DNA of 64,000 bases from Enterobacter pseudoroggenkampii (lineage in GTDB: Bacteria > Pseudomonadota > Gammaproteobacteria > Enterobacterales > Enterobacteriaceae), in assembly GCF_026420145.1 (NCBI RefSeq), contig NZ_JAPMLV010000001.1, positions 682,001 through 746,000 on the forward strand, in the 5' to 3' direction. Under the pieces are notes generated by a model, which saw only the letters and a list, made by a program, of their open reading frames with translations, had not been told where the DNA came from and searched no databases. Shown piece after piece: positions 1 to 11,233 of the stretch (the stretch's first letter is position 1; each line of letters opens with the position of its first letter). The translations under genes and the position numbers were made by a program.

Positions 1-420
1 TTCAGCCGTACTCACCGGGTTCGTTTTGGCCGCCGCGCCGGTGAAGATCATTTTTGATCCCGGATTCGCCAGCCACAGGCGAATGCCTTCGTTTAGCCGT
101 GGCAGGCTGTTGTTGATCAGGTTTGAACTGGGGGCCCAGTCAGGATCCCAGGTATATCCGCCTCCCAGTACCACGATGTACGCCACTCTCTGATTTCCCT
201 GCCATGTCGGGTACTTGTTTTCGATGGGGCGTAACAAACCATCCGCGACCGGTTGCAGGCTCAACAGCAGCAGGATAAACCAGCCGAGCGTGATAAGCGT
301 TTTGCCACTCTTCTGAAAGCGACTGAACCACACCAGCGCCAGCCCCAGCGCGATGATGATGAGCAGCAGCGGAAGGGGAAGCATCATCCCTCCAATGTAT
401 TTCTTAAGGGTAAAAAGCAT
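1..420 (-). CDS. elyC: Envelope biogenesis factor ElyC, N-terminal part
   Basis: The first 140 codons of a minus-strand gene are present; the C-terminal part runs off the left edge. Translation begins MLFTLKK and shows two hydrophobic segments (about residues 10-32 and 40-58), then the start of a DUF218 domain with the YIVVLGGGYTW stretch near residue 80. This matches E. coli ElyC (YcbC), an inner-membrane protein needed for envelope integrity and peptidoglycan assembly at low temperature, linked in the literature to undecaprenyl-phosphate lipid carrier supply. The ATG at 418-420 is chosen because it aligns with the E. coli start. It is divergent from cmoM, as in E. coli. Confidence 0.93.
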   Translation of the reverse strand, partial: MLFTLKKYIGGMMLPLPLLLIIIALGLALVWFSRFQKSGKTLITLGWFILLLLSLQPVADGLLRPIENKYPTWQGNQRVAYIVVLGGGYTWDPDWAPSSNLINNSLPRLNEGIRLWLANPGSKMIFTGAAAKTNPVSTAE

Positions 421-544
421 CCTTTTTGGTTCCTTTTTTGACCATATAGCAGGTGATTACCGGTGATATTACACCAGAGAGGTTCATTCTCCGCGCGGGT
501 GTGACAAAATAGCGGTTTTGCAGTTAGCGAGTGGAACTCTCCCA

Positions 545-1324
545 ATGCGGGATCGCAATTTTGATGACATCGCGGAAAAGTTTTCGCGCAACATTTATGG
601 CACCACGAAAGGGCAGCTCCGTCAGACGATCCTCTGGCAGGATCTGGACACCATTCTGGCTACCTTTGGCGGTCAAACGTTGCGCGTGCTGGACGCTGGT
701 GGCGGTGAAGGGCAGACGGCGATAAAAATGGCCGAGCGCGGTCATCACGTCACGCTTTGCGATCTTTCTGCTGAAATGGTCGCCCGCGCGACGCGTGCGG
801 CAGAAGAGAAAGGTGTGAGCGACAACATGCATTTTATACAATGCGCCGCTCAGGACATCGCGCAGCATTTGGAAACCCAGGTTGATCTGATATTGTTTCA
901 TGCGGTGCTGGAGTGGGTTGCCGATCCGCAAAGCGTGTTACAAACCCTGTGGTCGATGTTGCGCCCGGGCGGCACGCTGTCGCTGATGTTCTACAATGCT
1001 AACGGCTTCCTGATGCACAACATGGTTGCGGGAAACTTCGACTATGTTCAGGTCGGGATGCCCAAAAAGAAAAAGCGCACGCTTTCCCCGGACTATCCGC
1101 GCGATCCACAGCAGGTTTATGGCTGGCTGGAAGCGATTGGCTGGCAGATTGTCGGGAAGACGGGCGTCAGGGTGTTTCATGATTATCTGCGTGAAAAACA
1201 CAAACAGCGTGACTGTTTTGACACCTTAACAGAATTGGAAACGCGGTATTGCCGTCAGGAGCCTTTTGTCAGCCTTGGCCGCTATATTCACGTCACCGCG
1301 CACAAGCCGCAGATGCAAGGATAA
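545..1324 (+). CDS. cmoM: tRNA 5-carboxymethoxyuridine methyltransferase CmoM
   Basis: A cytoplasmic class I SAM-dependent methyltransferase of 259 residues (formerly SmtA) that methylates cmo5U34 to mcmo5U34 in some tRNAs. The SAM-binding motif LDAGGGEG is at about residues 49-56, with a conserved acidic residue in the following LCDLSAEM strand. An in-frame ATG lies nine codons upstream (518), but the ATG at 545 (MRDRNFDDIAEKF) aligns with the E. coli start and is preferred. The gene ends 3 bases before mukF and is the promoter-proximal member of the cmoM-mukFEB operon. Confidence 0.95.
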   Translation: MRDRNFDDIAEKFSRNIYGTTKGQLRQTILWQDLDTILATFGGQTLRVLDAGGGEGQTAIKMAERGHHVTLCDLSAEMVARATRAAEEKGVSDNMHFIQCAAQDIAQHLETQVDLILFHAVLEWVADPQSVLQTLWSMLRPGGTLSLMFYNANGFLMHNMVAGNFDYVQVGMPKKKKRTLSPDYPRDPQQVYGWLEAIGWQIVGKTGVRVFHDYLREKHKQRDCFDTLTELETRYCRQEPFVSLGRYIHVTAHKPQMQG

Positions 1325-1327
1325 CCT

Positions 1328-2650
1328 ATGAGTGAATTTTCCCAGACAGTCCCCGAACTGGTTGCCTGGGCCAGGAAAAACGATTTCTCCATCTCGCTGC
1401 CGGTAGACAGACTCTCTTTCCTGCTGGCGGTCGCCACGCTGAACGGCGAGCGGCTGGATGGTGAAATGAGCGAGGGTGAACTGGTGGATGCGTTCCGCCA
1501 CGTCAGTGATGCGTTTGAGCAAACCAGCGAAACCATTAGCGTGCGTGCCAACAACGCGATCAACGATATGGTGCGTCAACGTCTGCTGAACCGCTTTACC
1601 AGCGAGCAGGCGGAAGGAAACGCCATCTATCGCCTGACGCCGCTGGGCATCGGCATCACCGATTACTACATTCGCCAGCGTGAATTTTCCACGCTGCGTC
1701 TTTCCATGCAGCTGTCGATCGTGGCGGGTGAGCTTAAGCGCGCCGCCGACGCGGCGGATGAAAACGGTGACGAATTCCACTGGCACCGTAACGTCTACGC
1801 GCCGCTGAAATATTCGGTGGCGGAAATCTTCGACAGTATCGATCTCACCCAGCGCCTGATGGACGAACAGCAGCAGCAGGTGAAAGACGATATCGCGCAG
1901 TTGCTGAATAAAGACTGGCGAGCGGCTATCTCCAGCTGTGAACTTCTGCTGTCAGAAACCTCCGGCACGCTGCGCGAACTCCAGGATACGCTGGAAGCCG
2001 CAGGGGACAAGCTGCAGGCTAACCTGCTGCGCATCCAGGACGCGACGCTGGCGCATGACGATCTGCATTTTATCGACCGTCTGGTATTCGATCTGCAGAG
2101 CAAACTCGACCGCATTATTAGCTGGGGCCAGCAGTCGATCGACCTGTGGATCGGCTACGACCGACACGTGCATAAATTTATCCGTACCGCGATTGATATG
2201 GATAAAAACCGCGTCTTTGCCCAGCGTCTGCGTCAGTCGGTGCAGACCTATTTCGATGCGCCGTGGGCGCTGACCTACGCCAATGCCGATCGTCTGCTGG
2301 ATATGCGCGACGAAGAGATGGCGCTGCGCGATGAAGAGGTGACCGGTGAACTGCCACCGGATCTGGAATACGAAGAATTTAACGAAATTCGCGAGCAGCT
2401 TGCGGCGATGATCGAAGAACAGCTCGCTGTCTACAAAACCAGACAAGTGCCGCTGGATCTTGGGCTCGTGGTGCGCGACTATCTGGCGCAATATCCGCGC
2501 GCGCGCCACTTCGACGTTGCCCGCATTGTGGTAGACCAGGCGGTGCGCCTGGGCGTCGCGCAAGCAGATTTCACCGGACTGCCGCCGAAGTGGCAGCCAA
2601 TTAACGATTACGGAGCCAAGGTACAGGCGCATGTCATTGACAAATATTGA
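1328..2650 (+). CDS. mukF: Chromosome partition protein MukF (kleisin)
   Basis: The kleisin subunit of the MukBEF condensin, 440 residues like E. coli. It dimerises through an N-terminal winged-helix domain (about residues 1-110), has a long helical middle and bridges MukB heads through its C-terminal winged helix, recruiting MukE. The protein is acidic and helical with no signal peptide. Its end overlaps the mukE start by 20 bases, which implies translational coupling and fits the fixed stoichiometry of the complex. Confidence 0.97.
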   Translation: MSEFSQTVPELVAWARKNDFSISLPVDRLSFLLAVATLNGERLDGEMSEGELVDAFRHVSDAFEQTSETISVRANNAINDMVRQRLLNRFTSEQAEGNAIYRLTPLGIGITDYYIRQREFSTLRLSMQLSIVAGELKRAADAADENGDEFHWHRNVYAPLKYSVAEIFDSIDLTQRLMDEQQQQVKDDIAQLLNKDWRAAISSCELLLSETSGTLRELQDTLEAAGDKLQANLLRIQDATLAHDDLHFIDRLVFDLQSKLDRIISWGQQSIDLWIGYDRHVHKFIRTAIDMDKNRVFAQRLRQSVQTYFDAPWALTYANADRLLDMRDEEMALRDEEVTGELPPDLEYEEFNEIREQLAAMIEEQLAVYKTRQVPLDLGLVVRDYLAQYPRARHFDVARIVVDQAVRLGVAQADFTGLPPKWQPINDYGAKVQAHVIDKY

Positions 2651-3335
2651 ACAAGTGATGCCGGTTAAGCTGGCACAGGCGCTGGCGAATCCGTTATTTC
2701 CGGCGCTGGACAGCCAGCTGCGTGCCGGTCGTCACATTGGCTTAGACGAGCTGGATAATCACGCCTTTTTGATGGACTTCCAGGAGTACCTGGAAGAGTT
2801 TTACGCACGCTACAACGTGGAGCTTATTCGCGCGCCGGAAGGGTTTTTCTACCTGCGTCCACGCTCCACGACGCTGATTCCGCGTTCCGTGCTCTCGGAG
2901 CTGGATATGATGGTCGGCAAAATTCTTTGCTACCTCTATCTCAGCCCGGAACGTCTGGCGAATGAAGGGATCTTCACCCAGCAGGAACTTTACGACGAGC
3001 TGTTGACGCTGGCAGATGAGAGCAAACTGCTCAAGCTGGTGAACAACCGCTCCACGGGGTCGGATCTTGACCGTCAGAAATTACAGGAAAAGGTTCGCTC
3101 TTCCCTGAACCGTCTGCGTCGTCTGGGGATGGTCTGGTTTATGGGCCACGACAGCAGCAAATTCCGCATCACGGAATCTGTCTTCCGCTTTGGCGCCGAC
3201 GTGCGTGCGGGTGATGACGCGCGTGAAGCGCAGCTTCGCATGATCCGCGACGGTGAAGCGATGCCGGTGGAAAACCATTTGCAGCTCAATGATGAGCATG
3301 AAGAGAATCTGCCGGATAGCGGGGAGGAAGAGTAA
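2631..3335 (+). CDS. mukE: Chromosome partition protein MukE
   Basis: A 234-residue MukE, the tandem winged-helix (KITE-type) subunit that binds MukF and modulates MukB ATPase and DNA loading. The sequence is almost identical to E. coli MukE, including an acidic C-terminus ending SGEEE. Two starts are possible: the ATG at 2631 inside mukF, preceded by AAGG at moderate spacing, and an ATG at 2658 (MPVKLAQ) with a poor ribosome site. The first is kept. The stop overlaps the mukB start by one base (TAATG). Confidence 0.96.
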   Translation: MSLTNIEQVMPVKLAQALANPLFPALDSQLRAGRHIGLDELDNHAFLMDFQEYLEEFYARYNVELIRAPEGFFYLRPRSTTLIPRSVLSELDMMVGKILCYLYLSPERLANEGIFTQQELYDELLTLADESKLLKLVNNRSTGSDLDRQKLQEKVRSSLNRLRRLGMVWFMGHDSSKFRITESVFRFGADVRAGDDAREAQLRMIRDGEAMPVENHLQLNDEHEENLPDSGEEE

Positions 3336-6300
3336 TGATTGAACGCGGTAAATTTCGCTCACTGACGCTGATTAACTGGAACGGCTTCTTTGCCCGAACG
3401 TTCGATCTGGATGAGCTGGTCACGACGCTCTCCGGCGGTAACGGAGCGGGTAAATCCACCACCATGGCGGCCTTTGTCACGGCGCTGATCCCTGACCTGA
3501 CGCTGCTTCACTTCCGTAACACCACCGAAGCGGGGGCCACAAGCGGTTCCCGTGATAAAGGTTTGCACGGGAAGCTGAAGGCCGGCGTCTGTTATTCGGT
3601 TCTGGACGTCATTAACTCCCGTCATCAGCGTGTGGTGGTGGGCGTGCGCCTGCAGCAGGTCGCTGGTCGCGACCGTAAAGTGGATATCAAACCGTTTGCG
3701 ATCCAGGGGCTGCCAACGTCCGTGCAGCCGACGGCGCTGCTGACGGAAACCCTGAACGAACGTCAGGCGCGTGTGCTGACGTTGCAGGAGCTGAAAGATA
3801 AGCTCGAAGCTATCGAAGGCGTGCAGTTCAAACAGTTCAACTCGATTACCGACTACCATGCGCTGATGTTTGATCTGGGCGTGGTGGCGCGTCGTCTGCG
3901 CTCGGCATCAGACCGTAGCAAATACTATCGCCTGATCGAAGCGTCCCTTTATGGCGGTATCTCCAGCGCCATCACCCGCTCCCTGCGCGACTACCTGCTG
4001 CCGGAAAACAGCGGCGTACGTAAGGCCTTCCAGGATATGGAAGCGGCGCTGCGTGAAAACCGCATGACGCTGGAAGCGATTCGCGTTACCCAGTCCGACC
4101 GCGACCTGTTTAAACACCTGATCAGCGAAGCTACCAACTACGTGGCGGCGGACTACATGCGTCACGCCAACGAGCGACGCGTGCATCTCGATCAGGCATT
4201 AGAATATCGCCGCGAGCTCTTTACCTCCCGTAAACAGCTGGTGGCCGAGCAGTACAAGCACGTCGAAATGGCGCGCGAGCTGGGCGAGCACAACGGTGCC
4301 GAAGGCGACCTGGAAGCCGATTACCAGGCCGCCAGCGATCACCTGAACCTGGTGCAGACCGCGCTGCGTCAGCAGGAAAAAATCGAGCGCTATGAAGCGG
4401 ATCTCGACGAGCTGCAAATTCGTCTCGAAGAGCAAAATGAAGTGGTGGCCGAAGCCGCCGACATGCAGGAAGAGAACGAAGCCCGCGCCGAAGCGGCCGA
4501 GCTGGAAGTGGATGAGCTGAAAAGCCAGCTTGCCGATTACCAGCAGGCACTTGACGTGCAGCAGACGCGAGCGATTCAGTACACCCAGGCATTGCAGGCA
4601 TTACAGCGTGCGAAAGAGCTGTGCCATCTGCCTGACCTGACGCCGGATAGCGCCGACGAGTGGCTGGACACCTTCCAGGCCAAAGAGCAGGAAGCCACCG
4701 AGAAACTGCTGTCCCTCGAACAGAAAATGAGCGTCGCGCAAACGGCGCACAGCCAGTTTGAGCAGGCTTATCAGCTGGTTGTGGCGATTAACGGTCCGCT
4801 GGCGCGTAACGAAGCCTGGGACGTTGCCCGTGAACTGCTGCGCGACGGTGTGAACCAGCGCCATCTGGCCGAGCAGGTTCAGCCGCTGCGGATGCGTCTG
4901 AACGAGCTAGAACAGCGCCTGCGCGAGCAGCAGGAGGCCGAGCGTCTTCTGGCGGAATTCTGCAAGCGTCAGGGAAAAAATTACGATTTCGACGAGCTTG
5001 AGGCCCTGCATCAGGAGCTGGAAGCGCGTATTGCGGCCCTGTCCGATACCGTATCAAACGCCAGCGAACAGCGTATGACGCTGCGTCAGGAGCTGGAGCA
5101 GATTCAGTCTCGTTCGAAGACGCTCTTGCAACGAGCGCCGGTCTGGCTGGCGGCTCAAAGCAGCCTGAATCAGCTCAGCGAACAGTGCGGCGAGCAGTTC
5201 GAATCCAGCCAGGACGTGACCGAATATCTGCAGCAGCTGCTGGAGCGCGAGCGCGAAGCCATTGTTGAGCGTGACGAAGTCGGCACGCGCAAGCGTGAAG
5301 TCGACGAAGAAATTGAACGCTTAAGTCAGCCGGGCGGTGCGGAAGACCCGCGCCTCAATGCCCTGGCCGAGCGTTTTGGCGGCGTGCTGCTGTCCGAGAT
5401 TTATGACGACGTTGGCCTTGACGATGCCCCGTACTTCTCCGCGCTGTACGGTCCATCCCGTAACGCGATTGTGGTCCCGGATCTGTCACTGATTTCTGAG
5501 CAGCTTGCCGGCCTGGAAGATTGCCCGGAAGATCTCTACCTGATCGAAGGAGATCCGCAGTCGTTCGATGACAGCGTCTTCAGCGTCGACGAGCTGGAAA
5601 AAGCGGTGGTGGTGAAAATCGCCGATCGTCAATGGCGTTATTCCCGCTTCCCTGAGCTGCCGCTGTTTGGCCGCGCCGCGCGCGAAAGCCGCATCGAAAG
5701 CCTGCACGCCGAGCGTGAAACGCTGTCTGAACGTTTCGCGACGCTGTCGTTTGACGTGCAGAAAACCCAGCGCCTGCATCAGGCGTTCAGCCGCTTTATC
5801 GGCAGCCATCTGGCCGTGGCCTTTGAAGCTGACCCGGAAGCGGAAATTCGCAAGCTCAATACCCGCCGTGGCGAGCTGGAACGTGCCATTGCCAGTCATG
5901 AAAGCGACAACCAGCAGAGCCGCGTCCAGTTCGAGCAGGCGAAAGAGGGCGTCGCGGCCCTTAACCGCATTCTGCCGCGCCTGAATCTGCTGGCGGATGA
6001 CACGCTGGCTGACCGTGTGGATGAGATCCAGGAGCGTCTGGATGAAGCGCAGGAAGCCGCGCGTTTCGTTCAGCAGCACGGCAATCAGCTGGCGAAGCTG
6101 GAGCCCGTCGTGTCTGTACTGCAGAGCGACCCGGAACAGTTCGAGCAGTTAAAAGAAGACTATGCCTGGTCACAGCAGGTGCAGCGCGAGGCGCGTCAGC
6201 AGGCGTTTGCCCTGACGGAGGTGGTGCAGCGTCGCGCCCACTTCGGCTACTCCGATTCGGCTGAAATGCTGAGCGGTAACAGCGACCTGAACGAAAAACT

Positions 6301-7786
6301 GCGTCAACGCCTTGAGCAGGCGGAAGCGGAACGTACTCGCGCCCGTGAAGCAATGCGCAGCCACTCCGCTCAGTTGAACCAGTACAACCAGGTGCTGGCC
6401 TCGCTGAAAAGCTCCTTCGACACCAAGAAAGAGCTGTTAAACGATCTTCAGAAAGAGCTTCAGGACATCGGCGTTCGTGCCGACAGCGGGGCAGAAGAGC
6501 GCGCGCGTATTCGTCGTGACGAGCTGCATGCACAGCTCAGCAATAACCGCGCGCGTCGTAATCAGCTGGAAAAAGCGCTGACCTTCTGCGAAGCGGAAAT
6601 GGATAACCTGACCCGTCGCCTGCGCAAGCTGGAGCGCGACTACTTTGAGATGCGTGAGCAGGTTGTGACCGCGAAGGCGGGCTGGTGCGCGGTGATGCGC
6701 ATGGTGAAAGACAATAACGTTGAGCGTCGTCTGCACCGTCGTGAACTGGCATATCTCTCAGCCGACGAGCTGCGTTCCATGTCGGATAAGGCGTTGGGTG
6801 CGCTGCGTCTGGCGGTGGCGGATAACGAACACCTGCGCGACGTGCTGCGTATGTCGGAGGATCCTAAACGTCCGGAACGTAAAATCCAGTTCTTCGTGGC
6901 GGTTTACCAGCACCTGCGCGAACGTATTCGTCAGGACATCATTCGTACCGACGATCCGGTCGAGGCTATCGAACAGATGGAAATCGAACTGGGTCGCCTG
7001 ACGGAGGAGCTGACCTCCCGCGAGCAGAAGCTGGCTATCAGCTCCCGCAGCGTGGCGAACATCATTCGTAAAACCATTCAGCGCGAGCAGAACCGTATCC
7101 GCCAGCTGAACCAGGGTCTGCAGAGCGTGTCGTTTGGCCAGGTGAACAGCGTGCGCCTCAACGTCAACGTGCGCGAAGCCCACGCGACGCTGCTGGAAGT
7201 GCTGTCTGAGCAGCACGAGCAGCATCAGGATCTGTTCAACAGCAACCGTCTGACCTTCTCCGAAGCGCTGGCTAAGCTGTATCAGCGCCTGAATCCGCAG
7301 ATTGATATGGGCCAGCGTACGCCGCAAACCATCGGTGAAGAGCTGCTGGATTACCGTAACTACCTGGAAATGGAGGTAGAGGTAAACCGTGGCTCAGACG
7401 GCTGGCTGCGTGCGGAATCCGGGGCGCTCTCTACCGGTGAAGCGATCGGTACCGGGATGTCAATTCTGGTGATGGTTGTCCAGAGCTGGGAAGATGAAGC
7501 GCGCCGTCTGCGCGGCAAAGACATCTCGCCATGCCGACTGCTGTTCCTGGATGAGGCGGCGCGTCTTGATGCCCGCTCCATTGCCACGCTGTTCGAGCTT
7601 TGCGAACGTCTCGATATGCAGCTCATTATTGCGGCGCCGGAGAACATCAGCCCCGAGAAAGGCACTACCTACAAACTGGTGCGTAAAGTGTTCCAGAACA
7701 GCGAACACGTTCACGTTGTGGGGCTGCGTGGCTTTGCGCCGCAGCCGCCAGAGTCATTGCCAGAAACCACAGCCGACGCTTCCTGA
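3335..7786 (+). CDS. mukB: Chromosome partition protein MukB (SMC-like ATPase)
   Basis: The SMC-like ATPase of MukBEF, 1483 residues (E. coli 1486). The head has Walker A GGNGAGKS at residues 34-41. Long coiled-coil arms rich in Glu, Gln and Arg flank a globular hinge around residues 650-790. The C-terminal head half holds the signature region [10 protein letters not shown] and Walker [14 protein letters not shown] near residue 1400. It compacts and segregates the chromosome, recruits topoisomerase IV, and is displaced from ter by MatP, which is also encoded in this window. It is the last gene of the operon and is followed by a strong hairpin terminator. Confidence 0.98.
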   Translation: MIERGKFRSLTLINWNGFFARTFDLDELVTTLSGGNGAGKSTTMAAFVTALIPDLTLLHFRNTTEAGATSGSRDKGLHGKLKAGVCYSVLDVINSRHQRVVVGVRLQQVAGRDRKVDIKPFAIQGLPTSVQPTALLTETLNERQARVLTLQELKDKLEAIEGVQFKQFNSITDYHALMFDLGVVARRLRSASDRSKYYRLIEASLYGGISSAITRSLRDYLLPENSGVRKAFQDMEAALRENRMTLEAIRVTQSDRDLFKHLISEATNYVAADYMRHANERRVHLDQALEYRRELFTSRKQLVAEQYKHVEMARELGEHNGAEGDLEADYQAASDHLNLVQTALRQQEKIERYEADLDELQIRLEEQNEVVAEAADMQEENEARAEAAELEVDELKSQLADYQQALDVQQTRAIQYTQALQALQRAKELCHLPDLTPDSADEWLDTFQAKEQEATEKLLSLEQKMSVAQTAHSQFEQAYQLVVAINGPLARNEAWDVARELLRDGVNQRHLAEQVQPLRMRLNELEQRLREQQEAERLLAEFCKRQGKNYDFDELEALHQELEARIAALSDTVSNASEQRMTLRQELEQIQSRSKTLLQRAPVWLAAQSSLNQLSEQCGEQFESSQDVTEYLQQLLEREREAIVERDEVGTRKREVDEEIERLSQPGGAEDPRLNALAERFGGVLLSEIYDDVGLDDAPYFSALYGPSRNAIVVPDLSLISEQLAGLEDCPEDLYLIEGDPQSFDDSVFSVDELEKAVVVKIADRQWRYSRFPELPLFGRAARESRIESLHAERETLSERFATLSFDVQKTQRLHQAFSRFIGSHLAVAFEADPEAEIRKLNTRRGELERAIASHESDNQQSRVQFEQAKEGVAALNRILPRLNLLADDTLADRVDEIQERLDEAQEAARFVQQHGNQLAKLEPVVSVLQSDPEQFEQLKEDYAWSQQVQREARQQAFALTEVVQRRAHFGYSDSAEMLSGNSDLNEKLRQRLEQAEAERTRAREAMRSHSAQLNQYNQVLASLKSSFDTKKELLNDLQKELQDIGVRADSGAEERARIRRDELHAQLSNNRARRNQLEKALTFCEAEMDNLTRRLRKLERDYFEMREQVVTAKAGWCAVMRMVKDNNVERRLHRRELAYLSADELRSMSDKALGALRLAVADNEHLRDVLRMSEDPKRPERKIQFFVAVYQHLRERIRQDIIRTDDPVEAIEQMEIELGRLTEELTSREQKLAISSRSVANIIRKTIQREQNRIRQLNQGLQSVSFGQVNSVRLNVNVREAHATLLEVLSEQHEQHQDLFNSNRLTFSEALAKLYQRLNPQIDMGQRTPQTIGEELLDYRNYLEMEVEVNRGSDGWLRAESGALSTGEAIGTGMSILVMVVQSWEDEARRLRGKDISPCRLLFLDEAARLDARSIATLFELCERLDMQLIIAAPENISPEKGTTYKLVRKVFQNSEHVHVVGLRGFAPQPPESLPETTADAS

Positions 7787-7802
7787 AGTATCTTCTGACC
7801 CG

Positions 7803-7831
7803 AAGCGGCGCCCTGGCGCCGCTTTTTTTTT
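7803..7831 (+). terminator. Rho-independent terminator after mukB
   Basis: A GC-rich hairpin (GCGGCGCC, loop CTG, GGCGCCGC) is followed by a run of T residues, 15-45 bases after the mukB stop. It ends the cmoM-mukFEB operon. Confidence 0.85.
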
Positions 7832-7964
7832 AAACTTAACTTGTGCTTAGGGCTGCGTTATCTTTAAACTTCTTTACATAAGGTAAGGCAACAGCTTAGC
7901 CGTCTACCTATAATGAAAGAAAGCCCCAACGTGATGGGCATGTCGTGAAAACAGGGGGCAAGGG

Positions 7965-9788
7965 ATGTTGCTTAAGAAAGAATGTGGTCGTCAGCTGTCG
8001 GCGCTAAGTTTATGCCTGGCAGTGATGTTTGCTCCACTGTTAACCGCCCAGGCCGACGAGCCTGAAATTGTGCCGACTGACAGCTCGGCAACGACAGGCG
8101 CACAGCCTACGTCGTTGTCCCAGCCGCTGGACCAGTCTCCGGCGACGGCTGTCATGGCCGGTATTAAACCGCTGCCGGAAGGCATCGATGCCGAATCGCT
8201 CAGTCAGCAGCTGCAGTCAGGGCTGCCGTCAGGCTACACGCCTGTCTATATCAATCAGCTCACGCTCCTCTATGCTGCCCGCGATATGAAACCGATGTGG
8301 GAAAACCGCGATGCCGTGCGCGCCTTCCAGCAACAGCTGGCGGAGGTCGCGATTGCAGGGTTTCAGCCGCAGTTTACAAAATGGGTTGAGCTGTTAACCG
8401 ATCCTGCTGTCACCGGGCAGGCGCGGGACGTGGTGCTTTCCGATGCCATGATGGGCTACCTGCAGTTCGTGGCGGGTATTCCTGTCAATGGCAACCGCTG
8501 GCTGTACAGCGATAAACCTTACAAACTGGCGACGCCAGCGCTGTCGGTGATTAATCAATGGCAGCTAGCGCTGGATAATGGCGAACTGCCGCGCTTTATC
8601 GCCAGCCTGGCACCGACGCACCCACAATATGCCACTCTGCACCAGTCGCTCCTCGCGCTGGTGGGGGACACGCGTCCGTGGCCGCAAATGCGCGGTACCG
8701 CGACGCTGCGTCCGGGGCAGTGGAGCAGCGATGTGCCCGCCCTGCGCGAGATCCTGGTGCGTTCCGGTATTCTGGAAGGCGGGCCAAAGATTGCTCTCCC
8801 GGGTGATGATCCACAAAACGTCGCCGTCAGCCCGTCAGCGCCCGTGAAAGAGAAGAAAGCCGTTGTCCTGAGCGACAAACCCGCGGCTTACGATCGCGAG
8901 CTGGTTGCGGCCGTTAAGCAATTCCAGGCCGCTCAGGGGCTGGGGGCCGATGGCGTCATTGGCCAGACGACGCGTGACTGGCTGAACGTATCGCCTGCGC
9001 AGCGGGCAGGGGTGCTGGCGCTCAATATCCAGCGTTTGCGCTTGCTGCCGGGAACGCTCTCTACCGGGATTATGGTTAACATTCCGGCGTATTCCCTGGT
9101 CTATTACCAGGACGGTAGCGAAAAACTGGCATCGCGCGTGATTGTCGGGCGTCCGGATCGCAAAACACCGATGATGAGCAGCGCGCTGAATAACGTGGTG
9201 GTAAACCCGCCGTGGAACGTGCCGCCGACTCTGGCGCGAAAAGACATTCTGCCGAAGGTCTGGAACGACCCGGGTTATCTGGAACGTCATGGCTATACGG
9301 TGATGCGTGGATGGAACAGTAAAGAGGCCATCGATCCTTATATGGTCGACTGGTCGACGATCACAGCGTCAAATCTGCCGTTCCGTTTCCAGCAGGCTCC
9401 CGGGGCGCATAACTCTTTAGGGCGCTACAAATTCAATATGCCGAGTTCAGAAGCTATCTATCTGCACGATACGCCGAACCACAACCTGTTCCAGAAAGAT
9501 ACTCGCGCGCTGAGTTCTGGCTGCGTGCGCGTGAACAAAGCCTCGGAGCTGGCCAACATGCTGCTTCAGGATGCGGGCTGGAACGATACGCGTATTTCGG
9601 ATGCCCTGAAGCAGGGGGATACGCGTTACGTTAATATTCGCCACAATATTCCGGTCAATCTTTACTATCTGACGGCGTTTGTGGGCGAGGACGGGCGTAC
9701 CCAGTATCGTACAGATATTTACAATTATGATCTCACCGCGCGATCCGGCGCACAAATTTTGCCAAAAGCGGAACAATTAATCAGGTAA
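7965..9788 (+). CDS. ldtD: L,D-transpeptidase LdtD
   Basis: A periplasmic L,D-transpeptidase (YcbB) of 607 residues that makes 3-3 meso-DAP cross-links in peptidoglycan. In E. coli it gives beta-lactam resistance when overproduced and is induced by envelope stress. An N-terminal signal segment (about 1-30, ending in a QADE-like site) is followed by a helical region, a peptidoglycan-binding repeat near residues 315-340 ([15 protein letters not shown]) and the YkuD catalytic domain. His501 (LHDTPNH) and Cys520 (SSGCVRVN) are the catalytic residues seen. It is encoded next to mepK, whose product cleaves the same bonds. Confidence 0.95.
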   Translation: MLLKKECGRQLSALSLCLAVMFAPLLTAQADEPEIVPTDSSATTGAQPTSLSQPLDQSPATAVMAGIKPLPEGIDAESLSQQLQSGLPSGYTPVYINQLTLLYAARDMKPMWENRDAVRAFQQQLAEVAIAGFQPQFTKWVELLTDPAVTGQARDVVLSDAMMGYLQFVAGIPVNGNRWLYSDKPYKLATPALSVINQWQLALDNGELPRFIASLAPTHPQYATLHQSLLALVGDTRPWPQMRGTATLRPGQWSSDVPALREILVRSGILEGGPKIALPGDDPQNVAVSPSAPVKEKKAVVLSDKPAAYDRELVAAVKQFQAAQGLGADGVIGQTTRDWLNVSPAQRAGVLALNIQRLRLLPGTLSTGIMVNIPAYSLVYYQDGSEKLASRVIVGRPDRKTPMMSSALNNVVVNPPWNVPPTLARKDILPKVWNDPGYLERHGYTVMRGWNSKEAIDPYMVDWSTITASNLPFRFQQAPGAHNSLGRYKFNMPSSEAIYLHDTPNHNLFQKDTRALSSGCVRVNKASELANMLLQDAGWNDTRISDALKQGDTRYVNIRHNIPVNLYYLTAFVGEDGRTQYRTDIYNYDLTARSGAQILPKAEQLIR

Positions 9789-9828
9789 ATGAAGCAGTTC
9801 GGGAAAAATGATTGTCGTAAGTTATGGT

Positions 9829-9863
9829 GAATAAGCGGCTATATCGCTGCAAGCCGCGTATTC
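9829..9863. repeat. Inverted repeat between ldtD and mepK
   Basis: Arms GAATAAGCGGC and GCCGCGTATTC (10 of 11 pairs match) are separated by 13 bases. There is no T-run on either side, so this is not a classic terminator. It could be a transcript hairpin in the mepK leader; function unknown. Confidence 0.4.
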
Positions 9864-9962
9864 ACTGGGGTTGGGCGCCTTGACGTACCTGGTTTTGCCA
9901 GTTATGGTGCCCTTCGTGCGCTAAGCATATTACGATTTCTTTTACCTGTAGACCTGATTATC

Positions 9963-10514
9963 ATGGACAAATTTGACGCTAATCGCCGCAAACTGCTGGC
10001 GTTAGGTGGCGTTGCGCTCGGCGCAGCGGCCATCCTGCCGACGCCAGCATTTGCCACCCTCTCGACACCTCGTCCGCGAGTTTTAACGCTCAACAATCTT
10101 CATACCGGTGAGTCGCTAAAAGCGGAGTTTTTCGATGGCAGAGGCTATATTCAGGATGAATTAGCAAGACTTAACCATTTTTTCCGTGATTTCCGCGCGA
10201 ATAAAATAAAAGCCATCGATCCAGGACTGTTTGATCAGATTTTCCGCCTTCAGGGCCTGCTGGGCACCAGCAAGCCGGTGCAGCTCATTTCTGGCTATCG
10301 CTCGATTGATACCAACAATGAACTGCGCGCCCACAGTCGCGGGGTAGCGAAAAAAAGCTATCACACGAAGGGACAGGCAATGGATTTCCATATTGAAGGC
10401 GTTTCGTTAGCCAATATTCGCAAAGCTGCGTTATCTATGCGTGCAGGTGGTGTAGGATATTACCCCAGCAGCAACTTTGTACATATTGATACCGGTCCGG
10501 TTCGGCACTGGTAA
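9963..10514 (+). CDS. mepK: Murein DD-endopeptidase MepK
   Basis: A 183-residue M15A-type peptidase (YcbK) of the LAS metallopeptidase fold that cleaves 3-3 (mDAP-mDAP) and some 3-4 cross-links in peptidoglycan. The N-terminus has a twin-arginine signal (RRKLLALGG, Arg8-Arg9, then a hydrophobic stretch to about residue 32), so export is probably via Tat. The zinc ligands expected for the fold are His134 and Asp141 (HTKGQAMD) and His174 (VHID). Its proximity to ldtD pairs the maker and the breaker of the same cross-link. The ATG aligns with E. coli. Confidence 0.94.
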   Translation: MDKFDANRRKLLALGGVALGAAAILPTPAFATLSTPRPRVLTLNNLHTGESLKAEFFDGRGYIQDELARLNHFFRDFRANKIKAIDPGLFDQIFRLQGLLGTSKPVQLISGYRSIDTNNELRAHSRGVAKKSYHTKGQAMDFHIEGVSLANIRKAALSMRAGGVGYYPSSNFVHIDTGPVRHW

Positions 10515-10534
10515 TAACGAAACACAGGAGCAGT

Positions 10535-11182
10535 ATGAACTATCGTATTATTCCGGTTACCGCGTTCTCCCAGAATTGTTCATTGATCTGGTGCGAACAG
10601 ACTAAACTGGCCGCGCTTGTCGATCCCGGCGGTGACGCTGAGAAAATCAAGCAGGAAGTCGCAGCAAGCGGCGTCACGCTGATGCAGATTTTGCTCACTC
10701 ATGGTCATCTTGACCATGTAGGCGCTGCCGCTGAACTGGCTGAACACTACGGTGTGCCGGTGATCGGCCCGGAAAAAGAAGATGAGTTCTGGCTGCAGGG
10801 GTTACCCGCCCAAAGCCGCATGTTTGGCCTTGATGAGTGTCAGCCCCTGACGCCCGATCGCTGGCTGAACGAGGGAGAGCGCGTTAACGTAGGGAATGTG
10901 ACTTTACAGGTGTTGCATTGTCCTGGGCATACGCCAGGCCATATCGTCTACTTTGATGACCAGTCTCGTCTGCTGATTTCCGGCGATGTGATCTTCAAAG
11001 GTGGCGTAGGACGCAGCGATTTTCCGCGCGGCGACCACGGGCAGCTGATTCAGTCGATTAAACAAAAGTTATTGCCGCTGGGTGATGACGTTACGTTTAT
11101 CCCTGGGCACGGTCCGATGTCGACGCTGGGCTATGAACGGCTCCATAACCCGTTCCTTCAGGATGAAATGCCTGTCTGGTAA
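10535..11182 (+). CDS. ycbL: Metallo-beta-lactamase-fold hydrolase YcbL (type II glyoxalase-like)
   Basis: A 215-residue cytoplasmic protein with the MBL motif THGHLDH (His56, His58, Asp60, His61), further metal ligands in the CPGHTPGH stretch and in SGDVIF, and a C-terminal PGHGP motif. The Salmonella homologue has been described as a type II glyoxalase that acts on hydroxyacylglutathione thioesters. It starts 20 bases after mepK with a good GGAG site, probably in one transcript, and is closed by a bidirectional terminator shared with aspC. Confidence 0.9.
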   Translation: MNYRIIPVTAFSQNCSLIWCEQTKLAALVDPGGDAEKIKQEVAASGVTLMQILLTHGHLDHVGAAAELAEHYGVPVIGPEKEDEFWLQGLPAQSRMFGLDECQPLTPDRWLNEGERVNVGNVTLQVLHCPGHTPGHIVYFDDQSRLLISGDVIFKGGVGRSDFPRGDHGQLIQSIKQKLLPLGDDVTFIPGHGPMSTLGYERLHNPFLQDEMPVW

Positions 11183-11187
11183 CCCGA

Positions 11188-11222
11188 ATAAAAAAAAAGC
11201 CTGCATAACGCAGGCTTTTTTT
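11188..11222. terminator. Bidirectional terminator between ycbL and aspC
   Basis: The hairpin AGCCTGC-ATAAC-GCAGGCT is flanked by an A-run on the left and a T-run on the right, so it can terminate both converging transcripts. Confidence 0.88.
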
Positions 11223-11233
11223 ATGGGCGCAAA

